Of a stretch of DNA of 64,000 nucleotides, positions 37,065 through 48,920 are shown in pieces. The notes beneath the pieces were generated by a model. It made no database searches. It was not told where the DNA came from and worked only from the letters and a program-made list of their open reading frames with translations. Source of the DNA: Brugia malayi (taxonomy: Eukaryota; Nematoda; Chromadorea; Rhabditida; Onchocercidae). Every line of letters starts with the position of its first letter. Position 1 is the first letter of the stretch. The stretch covers positions 1,364,001 through 1,428,000 of the forward strand of contig NW_025062475.1 of NCBI RefSeq assembly GCF_000002995.4, written 5' to 3'. A program made the translations under genes and the position numbers.

Positions 37065-38446
37065 AGACTTCTCAAATATAAATGATTGCTCAAAATAATC
37101 TCATTTTAATTAATTCATCTTTTTTTTTTTTTTTTTTTTTTTTTTTGCAAGAAGATAATAAGAAAAGTTATAATCAATTTTTTTTTTTTTGGAAAAAAAA
37201 AAACTTTCCACTTTAATTTTAGCAAACAAAATTTAAATAAATTAGAATTAAGCAAATATGCAAATGTTAAAGGAATATGTGATTGTAAGTAATAAGAGTT
37301 ATCATAAGTTTATGAAAGTAATTTAAAGCTATAAAATTTACTTACATTATAAATAAGGAATGATTAATTAAAAAATGTAAAATTTAAATCATAATTGTCG
37401 TACGCTCTAACGAGAAAGAGTCAAATGTAAATTTCAAAAATACAAATCCGAAATGAAACATTCATTGTTACTAATTTTTATGCAAACATTTGCTATCCAA
37501 ATTTGAATAATTAATTAATTAATCATAACAACGAAAATTTTATTAAAAAACGAAAACAAAGCTAAACAAATTGAAAAACAACAACAAAAAAAAAATCTAT
37601 TTGTTACTTTAATTCTTACAGTTTTAGTAAAATCTAATTATTTCTCCGTTAATTGGAATAAAAGCTTCTTTTTTCCTTTTTATAAATCTAAAAGTTCAAA
37701 AACAAAAAAGAAAAATTGCAATAAAATGTTCGAAGTTTTTATACTTTTAAAAATTTCAACATCTTATGGATTACTTATATGTGTCTCTTTTATTTTCATT
37801 ATTTCATTATTCACTTTGTACTTTCGTGTTATTGAGTAATTAAATTCATTAAAGAATTCAATTTTAAAACATAAACAATAGTTGTTTCTGAATTTATAAA
37901 ACGAACAATAATTAATTATGATTTCAATTATATTTTTTTAATTAGAACAATTACAGTTTTTAATTATAATTAAAATAAAAATTTTAATTTATTGAAAATA
38001 TTTTATAAAATGATTGTTCAGCTATTTCATCGTATCAATTTATTGTTTATATTATTATTACGATATTAATTAATAATACATAAATTAAAAAAACACTTAA
38101 TGACTCATTATAATTATTATACCTGTATTTACTTACATTTAAATAAATTTCTAATTATTTTAAGTAATAAGTTATTTTTAAAAAATGACATATAAGTGCT
38201 CAATCATTTTTAGAAGTAAATAAAAGAAAGAAAATTATGGAATATTTTCAGAGTAGCTAAGTGGCTTATTTTAAAAATTATTAGTAATTTATTTTTCAAT
38301 TAATAAAGATAAACAAAAGTTTTTAATAAATAAAAATTATAAAATTTGATTAAAAAAAAAAAAAGGAAATGAAAGGGGATAATATGAAAGTTAATCAAAT
38401 AATTATCATTCAGGAAGATTGAATTCGGAAAAGTTTTTCATACTTC

Positions 38447-38500
38447 ATCAGTACATTGTACCCAAGACAATTCAGGCCAATTAACTTCAACCCTAGGCTA
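38447..38500 (-). CDS. Possible 54-nt orphan exon
   Basis: On the minus strand, acceptor ATTTTTATAG, then 54 nt encoding PRVEVNWPELSWVQCTDE, then donor GTATGA; without splicing the frame ends VTGA at once. Two tryptophans in 18 codons and a local drop in AT content suggest coding sequence. Phase 0 at both ends fits the candidate exon at 36870-37064. Another frame of the same segment is also open, so the reading is not certain. No family recognised. Confidence 0.22.
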
Positions 38501-41500
38501 TAAAAATAAATTACAAAATTAAATTTGATAGAAATTAAATGTTATAAATTAGATATTTCGATTGTACAGATTGGTGGAATAAGCAACAAAATTAATAAAT
38601 AATTGCAATAAATTTTGATTTATTCTAAATTTTAGCTTTTTCTTTTCTAACTTCTTTCAAAAATTCTTTCTTAAATTTTTTTGAAAATATCAAATTAAAA
38701 CAGTTTTTTTTTTTTTGTCTCAAATTTTACATTCCATTCCAAAAGTAATACCACAGCGTTAAATTTTCTTTGCTAATTCAATTTAAAAAAAAAAAAAAAA
38801 AAATTCAAAAAGTTTTTTTTATTCTTGATCAATTTAATTTGAATTTACATGCGAGCAATAAAAATGATTCAATCAATAATCGATATTTAAAACATTTCAT
38901 ATTATTTGTGTATTATTTCTGCTATATAAATTTAAGTATTGCATCAAAATTCAACCATAATTGTAAATTAATTATCAATAAATTTATAAAATAAAAAATT
39001 TATGCAAAGTTTAATTATTAATAAATATTGCAAAATATGTTAGTTAATTAATTAAACATAAATGTGACATTTTATATTTATTTTTTTTTTTTTTTGCTCA
39101 AAGATAAATCGAATTTTGGTATAATTTTTAAATATAAATGATTGAAAATGATTACAATTTTTATTACCTATTACTTTTCATTTTATTTTATTCTTTTTTC
39201 CTTTCATCTTTTTCGCCATTTTCATTTTACTACAAAAAAAAAATTTTTTTTTCTTTTTTTTTTTTTTGAATTTTTAAGAATAAAAAAAAAAAGGAAAACG
39301 AAAAAGAAAAAAAAAATAAATTAATTAAAATAAAACGAAGGTAGAAGATGAAGATGAAGAGAAGAGGAAGAAAACAGCTGTTAAATGAGATTTAATTTTT
39401 CTACTTTTTATTATTTAAAAAATAATAATAATAATAAAATTTAAAAAAATAAAGGCAAAACTCAAATACACATATATCTTTTACTAATTAATGCTTTTCT
39501 TTTTCTTCAATTTTTTTTTTGATTTTAAATTTATCGTAGCTTTCTTGCTAACTTTTTTTTTTTTTTATTTTGTTTTTTTCTTGTTTAAACTTTTTAAAAA
39601 TTTTTCCTTCTTTTTGGGGTTATCCATTTCATTTTCTTCTTCATCTTTTCTCTTCACTTACTCTTTTCTTTTTCAATTTTTTTTTTTTTTTTTTCATTTA
39701 GTATAGTTTTATGTATTTTCGTTTCCTGTTTTTCCTTCTTTTTTTTTTTTTTTTTTTGTTAGATTTTATAACTAATTAACTAATTAATTAAAAAATGAAT
39801 GAATGAATGAAATGTATGAAATGCTTCAAAAATATGAAAGATAAAAGATGGAAAGAAAGATGAGAAAAGTATGAGAGTTCAAATGTCATATTTTTAAACC
39901 TATCAATTTCAATTATCAAAGCTAAAATATGTGTAAACATATCATTGTTGCTATTTCAACTCACTAATTATTTTCATTTATTTTAATATTTTTCCATCCG
40001 CTAACTTTTCAATTATTTACTTTAGTATTTTCATCTAATCTTTAACTTTCAAATAAGATAAAAAATGATTAATATTTTGTTTGAAAATTTTAATTTGATT
40101 AATTAATTAGTAGTGTTGTTATAACTATTTTACATTCTGATTTTCATTTTCCCAATTTTTCTAAATCTAATTTTATATATCTGTGAAATATTGTTTAAAA
40201 AAAAAGGAAAAAAAAGGAAAAAGGAAAAAGAAAGAAAACAATATAAAATAATTAAAATTATTATCAACAATACAGCAATTTCTTCAATATTTCACTTTTT
40301 TCTTTTAAATTAAATTTTTTCTCATTTTATTTCAATTTTTTTTTTAATAAATAAAAAATGAATTAAATACATAAATAAGCTTAAATTGCTTCCATGAAAT
40401 AAAAGAGAAGAAAAAAAAAGTATTAATCTATGGATTACTGCAAGATCTACTAATCGAAATTTCATGTTTTTTTTTTTATTAAATATAATAAAGCATTTCG
40501 TAGGGTATTTTCAGTTTATCAAAAATCAATTATTATTTTAATAATTTAGTTTGTAATAATATTTTTCTTTTCTTTTATATTATCAAATTGTGAAAAAAAA
40601 AAAAAAAAAAGGAAAGAAAAATTTGAAACATTAAGAATTGGTGTAAATGATAATAATAATAATTTCATACTAATTAAAAAAATATACTAATTAGCTTAAC
40701 TTCATACTAATTAAAATACTAATTAGCATATTTTTCTTACTGACTACAAATATTAAAAAACATTCAGTAGTAGTGTTAGCATAACATAACACTTAGCTAA
40801 ATTATCATTTTATAAAACAAATAGCATAGTGCGAAAGTAAACAATCATTCAATTGCTTAATAAATAATTAGCAAAACAAAAAAATAAATAAATAAATAAA
40901 GTCATGCCATTTAAAAAAAAAAAATGTTTATTTAAATTGCATTATTATATATAATAAATAATAATATATTTTTAGTAAATATTTTCGTTATTTATTTATG
41001 CATTCTAGAAAAAATAAAAGAAAGTAAAAAACTGCAGGACAAATAATATTTTGTATAAATATTTACAGAATTAAAATACTAAACAAACATTCATTTCAAT
41101 ATTTAACTTACACTTCAAAGTTTAGCTTATATTTTTCAATGCTTAACTTATATTCATCTTTAGCGATCATAAATTTCAATTTTTAGTTTTTGTTGAAATC
41201 ATTTTATCGCATTTTATTACAATTTTTCAATTAACAAAGTATGCCATTATATTTTATGATTTATTTTCTCTTTTTTACTAAAAAAAAACAAACAAACAAT
41301 AAACACTATTGAAAAGAAAATATAATTCCTTGCATATAAAATTGATTTGAGGTAAAATAAATTAATTTGAAGAAAAAAAAAAAAAAAAAAAAAAACTATG
41401 CTTTAATTATTTATTCAGCAAAAAAAAAGTAAAAATAAAAACAAAAAGAAAATTTGTAATTATATTTTATTTTTTCATTTTTAAACATTCTTCTGTTTAT

Positions 41501-42428
41501 ATTTCTATTTTAATAAGCTTATAATACGAATTTTTCATTGTTTCTGAAAGTGAATTTTTTACAAAATAAAATTTTGTTAAATATTTTCAAGCTAACAAAT
41601 TAAGTTTTAAATCGAACAAATTTTTTTTTCATAGTCATTTTTTTCAATTAAATACCAGCAAATTCTGTAATTATTTTGCGCTTTGTTTTTTTTATTTTAT
41701 TAACTTTTTTAACATAAATTTTTTGTTTTTTATCCGAAAAATTTTTATAATTTTGAATTTTAAATGTTATTTGTTTAAATTATCATTTCATAAAGGTTCA
41801 AATTTTTTTATTGTTATTGGTTTCATTCGAAATTACTGCTTAAATTACATTACAACAAGATGATAATTTTTAAAGAAAATACAATAATATGTTGTAAAGT
41901 AGCAAATACTATTATAATTTTAAGTTATAATATATTTTAATTAAATATTATTATTGTGAAGAGAAAATCTTTATTAAATATATATATTTTGGAATAATAT
42001 GAAAATGATATAACTCATAAAATAAATTAGAATAATCGATACTTTTACTTTTCGTCATTTTTTCTTCTTTTTCTTTCAATTTTTTGATGAAAAGGAAGTA
42101 AAATTTAAGAAAATAACATAATTGAAGCAAGTTATTTTGACAGTTGTTAAAGAGATGACGGATAGATTTTTGTTTGAAATGATTTTACATATAATCAAAT
42201 CATATCATTTGACATTGTGACTAGCATCAAACGATGAATGTATTTAAAATATAACAATTGAAGTGGCCAATAATCAATAATTAAAAAAATTATAATTTAA
42301 TTTATATGAATTAATTTTAGCTAAATACTTGTATAGATTTAATCACAAAAGCATTTAATAGCTAAATGCTTATTCAAAATAGATTTAAAAATTATTAACT
42401 TAATTACAAAATTATTAATCGATTTTTG

Positions 42429-42431
42429 CAG
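42429..42431 (+). promoter_or_regulatory. Trans-splice acceptor, globin
   Basis: TCGATTTTTGCAG ends at 42431, only 2 nt before the globin ATG. A 2-nt leader makes spliced-leader addition the natural reading. Confidence 0.6.
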
Positions 42432-42433
42432 TA

Positions 42434-45400
42434 ATGGGACAGAAGAGCTCAATTAATAAAAGTAGTAAAAATGTTGAATGCTATTCAACAGGTAATTTTA
42501 ATTACTAATTATTTTCTCTTCAATTTTTTTTTTTTTTTTTATTTAAATTTTTTCTTTCTATAATTTTTTGCATGATAATTGAATTAAAGTTTATGAGAAA
42601 ATTCATTTCATTTCTATTTAATTTGCATCTTAGTAATAAAAGATTTTTTTATGCTAAATTTAAAAAAAAAAAAAAAAGAAAGAAAGAAATCATTTAAATT
42701 AATAAGCAAAAAATTTACTAATATTTCAAAAAAAAAAAAAGAAAAAGAACACAGATAAGATTTCTAAATTATAAAATAATAAAATTATTTAACTTAATTT
42801 TCTGTTACAATAAGTTTAGGTTATTTATTGCTCATAAAAAAAAAAAAAAACAAATTTATTAATTATTATTTTATAATAACTTGTAATGAGCATATTTCCA
42901 AATGATATAAAACTTATACCATTTTCATTGATTAAATTTTAAAAATCGAAATTTTTGTTATTAATTTTTTTCATTTTCCCTTAATGTATACTTATTAAAA
43001 GTTTAAATTTTGCAAAATTTTAAACAATTAGCAAAATTTATTTATCATTAATACAATTATAAATTATTATTATATAAAATTATAAGTTAATGCTAGAGGT
43101 TAATGTAATTTAACATAATTTTCAGCAAATGAAACACTTCTTAATGAAAATCACGATACAAAGAGCCCTGCCGTAAATGCTAATTACAGGTAAAATTGTT
43201 GAAAAGTTCTTTTTCCTTTTTTCTTTTCTCTTTTTTTGAATTATAATAAATATTAAAGAAGAAATTTATCTAATTTAAATATTAAGGAAAAAATTTAGGG
43301 AATTTTTGTTTGTCAAAATATAATAATAGAAGTGAAATTAAAAATTTTTGAATTATAAAATATAATATTCTAATTATAGAGGTATAATTCGAGATTGCTT
43401 TGACAGAGCAACATGTATCACAGCAAAAAGAATTTTGATGAGAGTTAATCAACAACGACCTGATTTTAAGTATACATTCTCTCTCTTTTTTTTTTTTTAA
43501 CTTTTATTTTTCCTTTTTATATAATTTAAATTTAAATATGAATAATTGACATTAATTAAAACAATCAATCATTGCTTCGACTAGCTTATTTCATATTTTA
43601 TTTTTTAAATGAAAATGTTTTTTCTTTTTTAATTGAAAAATATTTTATATTAGTTTTGGAATTTTAATTCCTACAATATTTTATCAAGTTTCATTTTCAT
43701 TTCTATTGTTAACACTTTTTCATTGGTAGATAATTTTGTTTTATATTTTATTAGTAAATAATTTTTTTTTTATTTACATTAATAGATATCAATGCTATGA
43801 ATGAAGAATTATCATGGATGAAATTAAAATGCTATCATTTTTGATTATCATATTTTATTTAATTTTTAGAATGTACAAAGATAATCTTACACCTGAGCAA
43901 ATTGATTCATTAATCAATCTTTTGAATGATTATTTATCTGCTGTTATCGATAATATTGATGATGTTGAAAAGGTTGGTATAATCTGTTCTACCTTATAAA
44001 AGTTTTACCTTGTAAAGCCTTTGAAGATAATAATTTTTGACAACATTTAATTTTATTTCAAATATTATTTTAAATAAGAAAGAAGTATTTCGAAAATAAT
44101 AAGAAATAGAAATCGCAATTTTTTTATTCTCAAAAGAAAAAGAAAAATTTTCTTTTTTACCAAACATATTTGTAACATATTAATCATTTATAAATAAATG
44201 AAGTTTTTCATTTCTTTTCCTCTTGTTTTTATGCAAACAAACTGAAAAAGCAAAATGAAAAGAGTGAAACTGTTAGGAAAAAACTTTTTTATATTTTATA
44301 AATAATTTAATTAATGAATCATTCCAATATATAACATTTAGTGCTAATTTAATTAGCAAATCAAAATCTAATCCCAAAAGAAGTTGACCTTCGAGAGATC
44401 AATAATTCAATATTTAATTTTCTTTTTTAATTCAAATTTTTATTTAAAAAATCAGATTGAAATTTCAATCAGTTAATAATTTTAAAATTTCAATACAGGT
44501 AAAGGAGCTTTCGATGAATTATGGTTTAAAACATGTCAGTTTAAGATTAAACGGTTTTAAACCTGATTTTTTTGCTGCAATGGCTGATGCAATTGCAACA
44601 GAATGTTCATTTTTAAGTGAAACAGCTACTACACATGCACCAACGAGTACTTTTAGAGTTATTATTTTATTTCTTTTTTTTTTTTTTTTAATTATTTTTT
44701 CAAATAAAAAATTTATTTAAAAAAAAAAAAAAGTAAAATCAATGTTAAAAGAAATAATATGTTGCAATAAGGTTAAAGATTAGAAGAAATTCAAGAAGTA
44801 TGTCGGTTTATGCTTTTGTTTCATTTCAAAATTTAAAATAAAGAAAAAAAAAAAGAAACATATTCAACTCATTATAAATTTTATAGATAATTTAATTAAT
44901 CAACAAATTGAAAGTCAAATTTTAATGATTTAATAATGAGGTGAATGCTTTTAAAACTTTTAGATGATGAGCTACTTTTTTTTTTTTTTTCCTTTTTGGT
45001 GTATACTTTTTTGATAACTATTTTAATATAGGATTGACTAATTTGTTGATAATCAATTGTTATTTTAAGAATTACCAAATTAATTAATTGTATTTTTTTA
45101 GGCTTGGACAATTCTTGTTGATTTAATGTTTTCTTCTGTACGTGATGGTTTTTATCAAGAATTACGCCGACAAAGACGTCAATCACCAACACATCTGAAA
45201 AGTTCACGTGAGTCAAGTGCCAGCACAGAACGACTTCTTGAAAATTCGGAAAGCAATTTAAGAGATTCCGTAAAATCAGGTGCGAATTCTCGTTTAGCTA
45301 GATTTAGAATTCATTTCTAGCTGTAAAAATTATTACATAATATCAACTTATATGTAATTATCAAAGTTTATCTAAAAGAAAAAAATGCTAGAATAAATTT

Positions 45401-47699
45401 CTATGCTAAATGAAACTAGAAGAAAAATTAAGTATTACTCGTATAACAAATAAAACGCAGAAAAATGAATAAAAAAAAAAAAAAAGAATTCACAAATACA
45501 AATTAAAATTTGGGCTAACAAATTTAAAGAATTAAAATTCTAATCAATTTATCATTTTATAAATGCTATATTTGTAGCTAATTTACGTTTCGAAAATAAT
45601 TACTACAGCAATTGCGATCAAAGGATAACCGCTAGCAATTCATCGCTAACTAAACAACCATTTTCAAGCACTGATATTTCGAAACAGGAAGTTATAAATT
45701 ATCATTTAAGGTAAATTACTTATAAATTACTTTAAGGTAAATTACTTAAATTACTAAGAAAATTATTCTACCTGAAAAAAGAAAAATCAGAAGTAATCGA
45801 TGGATGGATATTTACAAACTGTTAGAATATCAAAATTTGTGAGCAAACATTTGATATAATAAATTTTCAGTTATTTACTGCTCATATAAGTAAATGAATT
45901 AGATCCTAAAAAAAGGAAAAGGAAAAGGAAAAGAAAAAGACTTATAATATTAACAATTGTTTGATCTACTTATTTTTACTTTAACAACTGATCTATTCAT
46001 TAAGCTATCGATTGAATATCAACAAATCCATCTTTGAGAAATTTTTATCAATATAAATTCAATATCATAATTTAAAATTTGAAATTAGAAGCGTTAATTT
46101 GTTCATCTCCTGAACTAATAGCAATGTATTTAGCTCAAATTTACATTTATTTAATAACATAATCAAATAATGCGTAATAAAAGTTTTTCAATTCATTAGT
46201 TAAATTATATTTTAAAGACCAGGAACTACGACAACAGCTGCAATTTCAAAGCCACTATTTCAAAAATCAAATTCTACAAACAGTTTTTTAAAATTATTAT
46301 CTGCATCATCTTTTGGTAAGTTTGTAATGAATAATTTTAAAAATATTTTTTAGGCTTTATTTTTATCTTCTCCTAATCCTTAATTAGAAAAAAAAAAAAA
46401 AAAAAGAACTGAATCAAAACTAACAGTTCAAATATATAAAAAATTTAATCCATAAAACTTGATAGCAACCGCATAATGTATAAAATGTAGCATACAAACA
46501 TTTCTATAGCAATTTTAATTTTCCATATTAAAATCGAGCAATCATCAAATAAACTCACATAATAACAAGACTTATGCAAGTTTTCGTTTTATTTTTCTTC
46601 TTTTTAAACAACAAAATTTAGAAAAATAAGTTAGAACAAAATGTCATATTTAAAAACTGATTAAGCGTGAAAATTAATTTAATCGATATCACAACGTACC
46701 ATTGCTATTATAAGAAGGAAAATTATCTTTATTAAATCTTAAATACAATTTTAATTTTCATATTAGCAATTTACATTACACTGTTTCACTATCTTTGCTT
46801 TTTCATTATTAACTTTATACAATTTTAAATTGTAATTATATAAATTTCATCCATATATTGAGAATATTCATCATCAATAACTTAACTTTTTCAATAGAAA
46901 AAATACACCTCATCTTTCTTTTCATCCAAAAATTTTCTTTCCTTTTCAGGTTCAATAAATGAGAATTGTAGCACTTCACAGATGAAACGTGGAGAATATA
47001 TTATCAGATCACGAACACCAGTGAGTGATTACTTTTAAAAATTCATTTAAATAAAATATAAAGGTGAAGTATTTTTGCAAATAAATATAATTAACATTTT
47101 GTCATACTTTTTTTTTTTTCGTTCAATAAAGCAATGATTTCTTGAAAAATTTACTGTACGCATTACATAATTCAAAAATCTTTCCTCACATTCATAAGAG
47201 AAATTGAAAAAAAAATATGAGATATATAGAAATCAAATAACATCATATAAGCAATCAAAAAACAAAAAAAATTTTTTTTTTTTTTAAACAAATTATATAC
47301 AATTGAATCATTTTTAGATTCCAAATACTGGCCGTTTTTTTAAAAAAACTACTACAACAATTAATTCTGAAGCCAACAAACATCAAACCTTCAAGTATGT
47401 TCCGTTTTACTTTCCAGATTTCATTTGTTTTTTTGTAGGAATTATTCACTTCTGATATAATTGATCATATATATATATTTCTTACAGGCAACTCTCATCA
47501 GATTCATCACAATCTGCTATACCAAAGTCTTTTGACCCAAACAAAATTATCGATGATTTCATGAATGATCGGTATAATGTTTAATCCTAAACCTATATCC
47601 TTATCCGAAATAATTCTGAATTCTAGCTCAAATGTCTTAAAATTATTTCTTCATTACTTTTCCAGGAATATTCGATACTCTAGCAATTCCCTTAATTAA
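42434..47699 (+). CDS. Globin with N-myristoylation signal and Ser-rich tail, 12 exons
   Basis: Nematode neuronal-type globin, expected to bind haem and act in oxygen or redox sensing rather than transport. Exons: 42434-42491, 43126-43189, 43380-43469, 43870-43972, 44499-44657, 45102-45279, 45578-45710, 46218-46315, 46950-47020, 47318-47394, 47488-47571, 47666-47699, giving 382 residues. MGQKSS fits the N-myristoylation rule (Gly2, small residue at 6). The globin fold spans about residues 41-185: RGIIRDCFDRATCITAKRIL early, YGLKHVSLRLNGFKPDFF with the likely proximal His117, and FRAWTILVDLMFSSVRDGFY as the last helix. The remaining about 200 residues are rich in Ser, Thr, Asn and basic residues with no recognised domain. 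Exon 5's donor (AGA/GTTATT) is weak but is the only choice that keeps the frame into the last helix. Many worm globins are membrane-attached by acylation, which fits. Exact orthologue not assigned. Exons 7-12 rest on phase and splice signals only. Confidence 0.88.
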
Positions 47700-48920
47700 A
47701 GAGACTAAAGATTTCTAGGAGTATCTTTAATTTCTCGTTCTATTTCATTATCCTCTTTTTTTTTTAAAAAAAAAAAAACTTTAGCCTAAAACCTAGCCTC
47801 GATTTCATCGCTAATTTAAAAGTAAGGGAAAAATAACATTCTGTAATTACTATACGTTATTTAGCCTGTCGTCTGCACAAAATTTTGCATTTCCGAATAA
47901 CAGAAAATGAAAGTGATAATATGTGTACAATTGTTGCAAATTAAAAAAATGCAAAAGAGAAAAAACAGTCCATTGAATGATGATCTATCATGAATAAATT
48001 ATACATAGGCACTTGGTGCTAATATTCGGTACATTAGATTAAAAAATTCATGGCAACCAATTTAAAGAATTATATATTCACAATCTGCTCCATTAAGGAT
48101 AAAGGAGACTGCATTATTAATGTTTTAAAATTTTCCAGTAGTCATAGCAGAGCAATGAATTGCCTCTTTTTTTATAAATAGTCAGAAATCATAATATTTC
48201 CTAGTTTTTCCATAATTTCTTAACAACAATTTTAGATCCATTTTGATGGCTGCCACGACTTTGACAAAAAATCCCTGAGATGCTGAGTAAAAAATAAAAA
48301 AGAAAAAACATTCAGAGTCAGAAGAGAGTCATTTCTACAAAATATTAATAGAGTCAGTGCTGGAAAGTTAATGATTATTGGGATGAGACTTGATTCTATA
48401 ACTCATAACTTTATGTGTCTTATTCAAAATACTTCCATACGAAAATATCCTCTGGTTCAAAAAATATATTACAGTCAATACCTATATAATTTTGGCATTT
48501 AACGATTCACTATTCATCAGAGCAAAGTTATGACTTCTAAAACTAGAATGTAATAGACAAAGATCTCTAAAGCCTAAAATCTAAAAAATTGTTCAAAAAA
48601 TGATAACTTTGTCATTCTTAAAATATATAATAAATAAAGGTCTCTTTTAGTACAGAAAAACACAAAAGTCGAAAACTGAAAACAGAGTTTTCATTTTTGA
48701 AGTAAGCAAAATGGATAAAACTTATAAACAGATAACACATTCATCCATCGCCTAAATGCTCTGAACATTGATGTTCATGTACTAAAAACAATTTATAGGG
48801 AAAGCTATGCTTAAAACAAATATTTGAAAAAAAAAAAAATTCACGATACTTACATTTAGAATATTTACAAAAATGCAAAATGATGTGAAGTATCCTAATT
48901 TCACATTACTAAACCACCAT
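47700..48920. other. Intergenic region between globin and SAP30-like 3' ends
   Basis: The genes converge. The sequence is less homopolymeric than the desert, with a likely globin AATAAA near 47994. No exon was recognised. Confidence 0.65.

Larger units (their letters stand above)
24153..42420. other. 18-kb gene-poor AT-rich region between divergent genes
   Basis: Lies between the 5' ends of the arrestin (-) and globin (+) genes. It is dominated by poly(A)/poly(T) runs, short A/T-rich repeats, GA and TG microsatellites and one minisatellite. No complete gene is recognised. A few less AT-rich minus-strand segments resemble exons or 5' leader exons (near 32.65, 34.61, 36.9-37.06 and 38.45-38.50 kb); they are listed separately at low confidence. 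Open frames here of 60-130 codons are mostly translated homopolymers and are omitted. Confidence 0.6.

Noticed and set aside
39142..39706. Two plus-strand frames rich in Phe near 39.1-39.7 kb resembling membrane segments
   Set aside because: Homopolymer T translated as Phe; no splice or start context.
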